Positions 57,900 to 64,000 of a stretch of DNA of 64,000 bases are shown piece after piece; within the stretch, counting starts at the first letter, position 1, and the number at the start of each line of letters is the position of its first letter. Below the pieces are notes generated by a model that saw only the letters and a program-made list of their open reading frames with translations, searched no databases and had not been told where the DNA came from. Made by a program: the position numbers and the translations under genes. Source of the stretch: Sphingomonas hankookensis (lineage in GTDB: Bacteria > Pseudomonadota > Alphaproteobacteria > Sphingomonadales > Sphingomonadaceae); contig NZ_LQQO01000011.1 in NCBI RefSeq assembly GCF_001619955.1, forward strand, positions 1 through 64,000. Reading direction: 5' to 3'.

Positions 57900-58427
57900 T
57901 TACTGGAGGACGACCGTGACGGCGCGACGGTTCTGCGCCCACGCCGCTTCGTCCGAACCCAGCGCCAGCGGGCGTTCCTTGCCATAGCTGATCGTCGTGA
58001 TCCGCGACGGCGAAATGCCGCGCGTCGCCAGGTAGCTGCTCGCGGCATTGGCGCGACGATCGCCCAGCGCGAGGTTATATTCGCGGGTGCCGCGTTCGTC
58101 GGCATGCCCCTCGATCGTCACGCGGACATTGGGATAGCGCGTCAGCCACTGCGCCTGGCTGTCGAGGATCTGCCGCGCGGTCGCGTCGATATCGTACTGG
58201 TCGAGACCGAAATTGATCGTGTCGCTGGCGACCGACTGCTGGAAATCGGCGCGCGATCCCGGCACGACGCCATTGGCGCCGGTCCCGGTGCCCGTGCCGC
58301 CGGTGCCCGCATTCGGATCGACGGTCTGGCCCGGTGCGGGCGGCAGCACTTCGGGCCGCTTCTTGGCGCAGCCCGCCGTCGCCAGCAGCGCGCCTGCCAC
58401 GATCAGCGTGGTGGAAAACTTGGTCAT
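57900..58427 (-). CDS. pal: Peptidoglycan-associated lipoprotein Pal
   Basis: 175 residues. Lipoprotein signal with Cys20 (LLATAGC), a Gly/Thr-rich linker (PNAGTGGTGTGTGANG), and a C-terminal OmpA-like domain with TIEGHADERGTREYNLALGD that binds peptidoglycan. Outer-membrane anchor of the Tol-Pal system. Last gene of the operon. Confidence 0.97.
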   Translation of the reverse strand: MTKFSTTLIVAGALLATAGCAKKRPEVLPPAPGQTVDPNAGTGGTGTGTGANGVVPGSRADFQQSVASDTINFGLDQYDIDATARQILDSQAQWLTRYPNVRVTIEGHADERGTREYNLALGDRRANAASSYLATRGISPSRITTISYGKERPLALGSDEAAWAQNRRAVTVVLQ

Positions 58428-58499
58428 CGAAACCTCCCTTGGTCGTTTCGCTCCTCGCTACAATGCCCCTGTAGCGGATTGGTCCCCGTTGGTGAACGA

Positions 58500-59822
58500 T
58501 CAGGGGCGCAGCGGCCCCCAGCTCGGGTCCGACCCGTCGAGCGCGGTCGGAATGCGGCGGATGTTCGCGCCGGTCAGGTCGACCGACCAGATCTGCGTCC
58601 GGCCCGACCCCTGCGCGCTGCGGAAGAAGGTGAGCACGCGGCCATTGGGCGACCAGCTCGGCCCTTCATCGCCCCAGGCGTCGGACAACAGCTTTTCGCC
58701 CCCGCCGCTGGGCGACATGATGCCGACGCGGAACGATCCGCCGCCCTGCCGGGTAAAGGCGATCAGGTCGCCGCGCGGGCTCCATACCGGCGTCGCATAG
58801 CGCCCGCCGCCAAAGCTGATCCGCTGCTGGTTCGACCCGTCGGCGTTCATCACATAGAGCTGCTGCGACCCCGACCGGTCGCTTTCGAACACGATCTTGG
58901 AGCCATCGGGCGAATAGCTGCCCCCGGTGTCGATCCCCGGCGCATTGGTCAGCCGCTGCGGACTGCCGCCCGATGCGGACACGCGGTAGATGTCGGTATT
59001 GCCCGCCTGCGCCATCGAGAACAGCACATAGCGGCCATCGGGCGAGAAGCGCGGCGCAAACGTCAGCGAGGCGTTCTGCACCAGCAACCGCTGCCGCCCG
59101 CTGTCGAGGTCGAGGACATAGATCGCCGGCCGCTCATTGGCGTAGCTCATATAGACGATCGACTGCTGGTTCGGCGCGAAACGCGGCGTCAGCACGATCG
59201 ACTGGCCGTTGGTCAGGAAGCGGTGATTGGCCCCGTCCTGGTCCATGATCGCCAGCCGCTTGATGCGATTGCCCTTCGGCCCCGTCTCGCTGACATAGAC
59301 GATGCGGCTGTCGAAATAGGCGCTCTCGCCCGACAGGCGGGTATAGACCGCATCGGCGCATTTGTGGGCAGCGCGGCGCCATTCGGCGGGCGCCACGTTG
59401 AACCCCTGCCGCGTCAGTTCGGTGCGCCCGAACGTGTCGTAGAGATAGCAGCCAATGGTCAGCGTGCCGTTACCCTCGGCGCGGACATAGCCCTGCACCA
59501 GCGCCTGCGCATTGCTCCACGCGGCATAGTCGGGCGCCTGCACCTGCGCCATCGCGATGGCGGGCAGCCCGGCCGGGCCGGCGGGCTTGAACAGCCCCGA
59601 ATTGCGCAGGTCGTTGGCGACGATCTCCGCCAGCTGCCGCCCCAGCGCGTCGGTCGACCCGGCGGGGGTGGAGGCAATCTGCGGCGTCGGCATCACCGGC
59701 ACCGCGATCGGCAGCGGTTCGGAAATGCCGCCCTCGATATCGACCTCGACCTGCGCGAAGGCGGCCGGTGCCGCCAGCAGGCTCGCGAGGACCGCGCCCA
59801 GTGCCATCGTCAGTTTACGCAT
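58500..59822 (-). CDS. tolB: Tol-Pal system protein TolB
   Basis: 440 residues. Signal peptide at residues 1-23 (MRKLTMALGAVLASLLAAPA). N-terminal domain (about 25-150), then a beta-propeller with repeated blocks such as PRFSPDGRYVLFS, GSYSPDGSKIVFESDRSG and PVWSPRGDLIAFTRQ. Periplasmic; bridges Pal and TolA. Start Met 59822 gives the signal peptide; 59885 would not. Confidence 0.97.
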   Translation of the reverse strand: MRKLTMALGAVLASLLAAPAAFAQVEVDIEGGISEPLPIAVPVMPTPQIASTPAGSTDALGRQLAEIVANDLRNSGLFKPAGPAGLPAIAMAQVQAPDYAAWSNAQALVQGYVRAEGNGTLTIGCYLYDTFGRTELTRQGFNVAPAEWRRAAHKCADAVYTRLSGESAYFDSRIVYVSETGPKGNRIKRLAIMDQDGANHRFLTNGQSIVLTPRFAPNQQSIVYMSYANERPAIYVLDLDSGRQRLLVQNASLTFAPRFSPDGRYVLFSMAQAGNTDIYRVSASGGSPQRLTNAPGIDTGGSYSPDGSKIVFESDRSGSQQLYVMNADGSNQQRISFGGGRYATPVWSPRGDLIAFTRQGGGSFRVGIMSPSGGGEKLLSDAWGDEGPSWSPNGRVLTFFRSAQGSGRTQIWSVDLTGANIRRIPTALDGSDPSWGPLRP

Positions 59823-59835
59823 ACATCCCCTCCGG

Positions 59836-60849
59836 TCAGCCGGGCAGCTTGTAGTTGATGATGATGTCTTTCCACCCGCCTTCATACAGGTCGGCGGGCA
59901 ATTCGTACGGCGCGCACTGCGTCAGCGCGGCGATCGCCAGTTCGGATACGCGCTGCGCATAGCGGCGATTCTCGTCGTCGATTCCCGTCTGCCCGCGCAG
60001 TTCGGGCCTGGCGGCAAAGGTCCCGTCCGACCGCATCTGCAACCGGATGCGCGACCGGATCTGGTTCGCGCCGGGGCCGGGGTTCGGAATCTTGTTGGCG
60101 CAGGGCTGCACCTGCCGCTGGATCGCGCTGGCGAGGCCGGCGACCGACTGCGCGCTGACCGCGGTGCCGCGCGGCGCCGGCGCCTTGCCCGGCGCGGGCG
60201 TGTCCGCGATGCCCTTCAGGAAATCATTGCCCAGACGCCCGCCGCGCGGACGCTGCGCCGTTGCCTGTGCATTATTCCCCTGTCCGCGCGTCGTCGCAGG
60301 CTTGGTCGCCGGTTTGGCGGGTGCTGGCGAAGGCTTGGCCGGGGCGGCCTTGGGCGGCGCCTTCGCAACCGCCGTCGGGCGGGCGGGCGCAGGTCGAGCC
60401 GGTTGCCGCGCCGGAGCCGGCTTGGGTTCGGGCTTCGGCGCCGGAGCGGGCTTCGGCGCCGGCTTGGGCACCGGTTTCGGTACGGGCTTGGGGGCCGGCG
60501 CCGGCTTGGGCGCAGGCCTGGGTTCCGGGCGTGGCGCCGGCTGCGACCGGGGCGCAGGCGCCGGCGGGGCGGGTTCGGGTTCCGGTGCGGCCTCCGGCTC
60601 GCTCACCGGTTCGCTCGGTGCCGCCTCCTCGGGCGCGCCGGTTTCCGGCGCCTGGCTGATCGCCGGCGCGTCGGTCTGTTCGGGCGCGCTCTGTTCGGCC
60701 GCAACCTCTTCGGCGAAGCTGACGTCCATCGGCTGGTTCTTCAACTTCACCGGGTTCGGCGTGGCGAGAAAGCCGACCGACAACAGGCCGAACAGGACGA
60801 CATGTCCCGCAACCGCCGCGCCAAGCCCGATCTTCTCCGCCTTCTGCAT
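59836..60849 (-). CDS. tolA: TolA-like Pro-rich inner-membrane/periplasmic protein
   Basis: 337 residues. Short cytoplasmic N-terminus, one membrane segment (GLGAAVAGHVVLFGLLSVGF), a long Pro/Lys/Ala/Glu-rich rod (about 70-185) with repeats such as PAPKPVPKPVPK, and a C-terminal globular domain with QPCANKIPNPG and ALTQCAPYELP, the last possibly giving a disulfide. Position between tolR and tolB and the architecture identify it as TolA of the Tol-Pal system. Confidence 0.9.
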   Translation of the reverse strand: MQKAEKIGLGAAVAGHVVLFGLLSVGFLATPNPVKLKNQPMDVSFAEEVAAEQSAPEQTDAPAISQAPETGAPEEAAPSEPVSEPEAAPEPEPAPPAPAPRSQPAPRPEPRPAPKPAPAPKPVPKPVPKPAPKPAPAPKPEPKPAPARQPARPAPARPTAVAKAPPKAAPAKPSPAPAKPATKPATTRGQGNNAQATAQRPRGGRLGNDFLKGIADTPAPGKAPAPRGTAVSAQSVAGLASAIQRQVQPCANKIPNPGPGANQIRSRIRLQMRSDGTFAARPELRGQTGIDDENRRYAQRVSELAIAALTQCAPYELPADLYEGGWKDIIINYKLPG

Positions 60850-60853
60850 GGGC

Positions 60854-61285
60854 TTACTGCGCCACGCTGATCAGCGACACGCGGTTCAACCCGGCGCGGT
60901 TGAGTTCGCCCAGCACCGCATTGACCCGGCCATAGTCGAGGCTGCGGTCGGCGCGCAGCATGACCTGCCGAGGCTCGGTCGCGCCGGCACCCGCCGCCGC
61001 GATCTTTTCCAGTTCGCCCGGCAGGTTGTCGGCGGACACTTCGACATCGTCGATATAGGTCCGCCCATCGGCATCCATCGACAGCGTCACCGGCTGCTGG
61101 GTCGGCTCGACCGCCTTGGCACGGCTGTCGGGCAGGTTTACCGGCACACCCGCGGTCATCAGCGGTGCGGTCACCATGAAGATGATCAGCAGCACCAGCA
61201 TCACGTCGACCAGCGGCGTGACGTTGATCTCCGCCATCGGTGCCCGGCGCCCTTTTCCCTTTGCCGACGGCAGGTTGATGCCCAT
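60854..61285 (-). CDS. tolR: Tol-Pal system protein TolR (ExbD/TolR)
   Basis: 143 residues. One membrane segment at about 22-42 containing the critical Asp in PLVDVMLVLLIIFMV, then a periplasmic domain (VNLPDSRAKAVEP, DGRTYIDD, VMLRADRSLDYGRV). Uses the proton motive force with TolQ. Three bases after tolQ. Confidence 0.96.
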   Translation of the reverse strand: MGINLPSAKGKGRRAPMAEINVTPLVDVMLVLLIIFMVTAPLMTAGVPVNLPDSRAKAVEPTQQPVTLSMDADGRTYIDDVEVSADNLPGELEKIAAAGAGATEPRQVMLRADRSLDYGRVNAVLGELNRAGLNRVSLISVAQ

Positions 61286-61288
61286 GGA

Positions 61289-61981
61289 TCAGACGCCTTC
61301 GAGCTGGCGCGACAGCGTCGCGTGGAACGCATCGGCAAAGCGGTTCAGCCGCGCCTCGATCCGGTTCACGCGGTGGCTGAAGCGGTTATAGGCGATGACC
61401 GCCGGGATCGCTGCGAACAGGCCGATGGCGGTCGCGAACAACGCCTCGGCAATGCCCGGCGCGACCACCGCCAGCGAAGTGTTCTGTTCGGACGCGATCG
61501 CGGTGAACGACCGCATGATGCCCCACACCGTACCGAACAACCCGACGAACGGCGCGACCGATCCGACCGTCGCGAGGATGTTGAGCCGGTCGGCCAGCGT
61601 CTCGCTCTCATCCGCCACGCTCGACGCCATGGCGGTGGCAAGGCGTTCGCGGGTCCCCTCCCGATCGATCTGCTTCGACGCGGTCGAGCGGCGCCATTCA
61701 CGCACACCCGACGAAAAGACGCGGGCGATGGCGGTGTCGCGCGATCCCTGCAACCGGTGGAACGCGTCGATATCCTCGGCCTGTTCGAACTCGGTTTCGA
61801 ACCGGTCGATGTCGCGCCGCACCTTGCGGGCGCGGACCAGGAAGCCGACGATGATCGCCCAGGTCCAGATGCTCGCCGCCAGCAGCCCCAGCATCACCGC
61901 CTTCACCACCCAGTCGGCCTGAAGGAAGAGCGCGACCGGCGACATGGTCGCGGCGTCGGTGTTCACGAAAACGTCCATCAT
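61289..61981 (-). CDS. tolQ: Tol-Pal system protein TolQ (MotA/TolQ/ExbB)
   Basis: 230 residues with three membrane segments. The TolQ core is intact: VGSVAPFVGLFGTVWGIMRS, then GIAEALFATAIGLFAAIPAV and a short C-terminal tail. First Tol gene after ybgC, overlapping it by 4 bases (ATGA). Confidence 0.97.
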   Translation of the reverse strand: MMDVFVNTDAATMSPVALFLQADWVVKAVMLGLLAASIWTWAIIVGFLVRARKVRRDIDRFETEFEQAEDIDAFHRLQGSRDTAIARVFSSGVREWRRSTASKQIDREGTRERLATAMASSVADESETLADRLNILATVGSVAPFVGLFGTVWGIMRSFTAIASEQNTSLAVVAPGIAEALFATAIGLFAAIPAVIAYNRFSHRVNRIEARLNRFADAFHATLSRQLEGV

Positions 61982-62436
61982 GCCCCTTTATCGGTTGCGA
62001 CCAGCGCGGCGAAGGTGTCGATCCACGCCGCCGGCTGGCGACGCGGCCGCCCGCCGGGGGCCACGAACGCGACCTCCACCCGTGCCGACGCCAGTAGAAG
62101 ATCGTCGCGGATGACTGTTTGCTGAATATCGACCGCCGCCGCGCGGACCCGTTCGACGGTGCTGACCACGACCAGCGCATCGTTCAGCCGTGCGGGCGCC
62201 CGCCAGTCGAGCTGCATTGACCGCACCGCATAGGCGCCCTCGCCCGCTTCATGCGCCGCGCGCTGGTCGATACCGGCGATCATCAGCATGTCGCTGCGCG
62301 CCCGTTCGAAATAGCGCAGATAGTTCGCATGATAGACGACGCCCGACAGGTCGGTGTCCTCGAAATAGATGCGGACGGGAAAGCGATGCGTGCCGCCGAC
62401 GAAGCGGCCGCCGGCCGGCTGGTCGGGGTCGGTCAT
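61978..62436 (-). CDS. ybgC: Tol-Pal associated acyl-CoA thioesterase YbgC
   Basis: 152 residues, hot-dog fold. Motif FEDTDLSGVVYHANYLRYFERARSD-type (Asp in DTDLSG, HANYL) is clear. Acts on acyl-CoA or acyl-ACP and is usually in the tol operon. Overlaps tolQ by 4 bases. Confidence 0.96.
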   Translation of the reverse strand: MTDPDQPAGGRFVGGTHRFPVRIYFEDTDLSGVVYHANYLRYFERARSDMLMIAGIDQRAAHEAGEGAYAVRSMQLDWRAPARLNDALVVVSTVERVRAAAVDIQQTVIRDDLLLASARVEVAFVAPGGRPRRQPAAWIDTFAALVATDKGA

Positions 62437-62557
62437 TTGTCCGCTTTAACCATCGCGGCCGGAACGGGAAAGGGGGGACGGTCCTCCACGTACCCTCGGA
62501 GTGGCGGCAGGCGAAGTTTATACGGTTCTTAACGGCTTCATCCATAGCGATACCGCC

Positions 62558-62959
62558 ATGCCGTCGGCCCATATCATCGAAGATTCCGCTTTCACCATCC
62601 ACCTCTCGGCACAGGACCGGTTCGTCGAAATCCGGATGCGGGGATTCTGGGATGCCACGACGATGCGGCGGTTCGATCGGACGCTGCGGCGGGAATTGCC
62701 CTGGCTGCCGCAACGCGGCTGTCCGATCGGCCAGCAGGTCACGTTGTTCGACCTGCTCGATTTTCCCGTCCAGAATCAGGAGACGCTGGCCGCGCTCGGC
62801 GCCATGGCGGCCGATCCGTCGATCGGGTCACGGCGTATCGCCGTGCTCGTCGGCAGTACGCTGCTGAAGCAACAGGCGCGCCGGACCGCGCCGGGCTATG
62901 GCCTGTTCGGCGATCGGGAATCGGCAATGGCGTGGCTGACCGAGGCGATCGCCGCCTGA
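62558..62959 (+). CDS. Small protein of unknown function (possible STAS-like fold)
   Basis: 133 residues from ATG 62558. Alternating strands and helices (FTIHLSAQDRFVEIRMRGFW, VTLFDLLDFPVQNQETLAAL, RRIAVLVGSTLLKQQA) are compatible with the SpoIIAA/STAS fold, but no motif is conclusive. GTG 62501 would add 19 residues. It sits between ruvB (minus) and ybgC (minus) on the opposite strand. Confidence 0.65.
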   Translation: MPSAHIIEDSAFTIHLSAQDRFVEIRMRGFWDATTMRRFDRTLRRELPWLPQRGCPIGQQVTLFDLLDFPVQNQETLAALGAMAADPSIGSRRIAVLVGSTLLKQQARRTAPGYGLFGDRESAMAWLTEAIAA

Positions 62960-63979
62960 TCAGTCGAACAGCCCGTCCTGAACCCCCGCCGGCGGCTCGA
63001 AACCCAGATGTTTCCACCCGCCCGCATTCAGGCACCGCCCCCGCGCGGTGCGGGCGATCATGCCGATCTGGATCAGATAGGGCTCGATCACTTCCTCGAT
63101 CGTGTCGCGCGGCTCGCTCAGGCCCGCCGCCAGCGTCTCCACGCCGACCGGACCGCCGCGATACACATCGGCGATCATGGTCAGATAGCGGCGGTCCATC
63201 GCATCGAGGCCCTTGGCATCGACCTCCAGCCGGTTGAGCGCGGCATCGGCGGTGCGCGCGTCGACGATCTCGACGCCCGCGACATTGGCGAAGTCACGTA
63301 CGCGGCGCAGCAGGCGACCGGCGATACGCGGCGTGCCCCGCGCCCGGCGGGCGACCTCGGTCGCGCCGTCCTTGGCGATACCCAGGTCGAGCAGCCCGGC
63401 GGCGCGCGTGACGACACGCGTCAGTTCGTCGACCGTGTAGAATTGCAGGCGGATCGGGATGCCGAACCGGTCGCGCAGCGGCGTGGTCAGCAACCCCTGT
63501 CGCGTCGTCGCACCGACCAAAGTGAAGCGCGGCAGGTCGATCCGCACGCTGCGTGCCGACGGCCCCTCCCCGATCATCAGGTCGAGCGCGCGGTCCTCCA
63601 TCGCCGGGTACAGCACTTCCTCGACCGCCGGATTGAGCCGGTGGATTTCGTCGATGAACAGGACGTCGCCATCCTCGAGGTTCGTCAGCAGCGCGGCGAG
63701 ATCGCCGGACTTCGCGATCACCGGGCCGGAGGTGGCACGGAAGCCGACGCCCATCTCGCGCGCGACGATCTGCGCCAGCGTCGTCTTGCCCAATCCCGGC
63801 GGGCCGAAGAACAGGACATGGTCGAGCACATCGCCCCGCCCGCGCGCGGCATCGATGAACACGCGCAGATTCTCGCGCGCCGCCTGCTGCCCGACGAATT
63901 CGTCGAGCGCCTTGGGCCGCAGCGCGGCGTCGACGTCGTCGGGGCGGCGGATCGGGGTGGTGATACGGTCGTCGGTCAC
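62960..63979 (-). CDS. ruvB: Holliday junction branch migration helicase RuvB
   Basis: 339 residues. Walker [11 protein letters not shown], Walker [10 protein letters not shown], sensor and Arg finger segments ([15 protein letters not shown]) and a C-terminal winged helix ([20 protein letters not shown]). Drives branch migration with RuvA. Its stop codon touches the end of the convergent small protein gene. The start is 21 bases from the right window edge; the preceding gene is outside. Confidence 0.97.
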   Translation of the reverse strand: MTDDRITTPIRRPDDVDAALRPKALDEFVGQQAARENLRVFIDAARGRGDVLDHVLFFGPPGLGKTTLAQIVAREMGVGFRATSGPVIAKSGDLAALLTNLEDGDVLFIDEIHRLNPAVEEVLYPAMEDRALDLMIGEGPSARSVRIDLPRFTLVGATTRQGLLTTPLRDRFGIPIRLQFYTVDELTRVVTRAAGLLDLGIAKDGATEVARRARGTPRIAGRLLRRVRDFANVAGVEIVDARTADAALNRLEVDAKGLDAMDRRYLTMIADVYRGGPVGVETLAAGLSEPRDTIEEVIEPYLIQIGMIARTARGRCLNAGGWKHLGFEPPAGVQDGLFD

Positions 63980-64000
63980 GCCTGTTCCCTAGACGTTCGC

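Overview
This is a GC-rich chromosomal segment that looks like Sphingomonas or a close relative (Alphaproteobacteria, Sphingomonadales). The grounds are the ribosomal gene order with adk directly upstream of rpsM, a zinc-type adenylate kinase, a TrcR/DUF1013 regulator, a secreted prolyl oligopeptidase of the Sphingomonas type, and several families of sphingomonad-like dispersed palindromic repeats. No rRNA, tRNA, transposase, integrase or CRISPR array was seen. The assignment rests on gene content and protein similarity judged by eye.

Left part (1-26 kb) is accessory. It opens with a light/chemosensory signalling group: a CheB/CheR-PAS fusion (cut by the left edge) overlapped by a LOV blue-light receptor, both divergent from a hybrid histidine kinase. 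Next comes a subclass B3 metallo-beta-lactamase divergent from an AmpR-type regulator, with a perfect inverted repeat between them. A SleB-like cell wall hydrolase follows, then a four-gene minus-strand cassette for O-acetylation of a surface polymer (DUF459/SGNH, SGNH, MBOAT, small membrane protein). After that lie a TadE/TadG pair, a PAS protein with an antitoxin-like N-terminus, a secreted GDSL esterase, a Nu-class GST, an EF-hand protein followed by an OmpR-type two-component system, and on the minus strand a prolyl oligopeptidase followed by guaA.

Middle part (26.2-46.6 kb) is the complete str-S10-spc-alpha ribosomal supercluster on the minus strand: rpsL, rpsG, fusA, tuf, rpsJ to rpsQ, rplN to secY, adk, rpsM, rpsK, rpoA, rplQ. 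It is not seamless. Terminator-like hairpins after tuf and rpsQ, and good promoter matches before rpsL and rpsM, fall at the classical operon boundaries. Dispersed repeats sit between rplO and secY and between adk and rpsM. Ribosomal protein uS12 carries Arg at position 88, a residue change known to give streptomycin resistance in other bacteria.

Right part (46.6-64 kb) holds small secreted and membrane proteins, GFA-type and cyclophilin proteins, a second GST, a dienelactone hydrolase, the regulator TrcR, a quinone oxidoreductase, clpA with a DUF1192 gene, a 785-base gene-free stretch packed with repeat fragments, an S41 peptidase, an Lrp-type regulator, the Tol-Pal envelope operon (ybgC-tolQ-tolR-tolA-tolB-pal), a small unrecognised protein and ruvB.

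Most of the window is well-known core genome. The parts that look least routine are the AmpR/B3 lactamase divergon, the LOV-CheB/CheR overlap, the Phd-like/PAS fusion, the O-acetylation cassette, the GCGACAA repeat array beside the OmpR-type system, the palindromes over stop codons, and the long rpsJ-rplC spacer.
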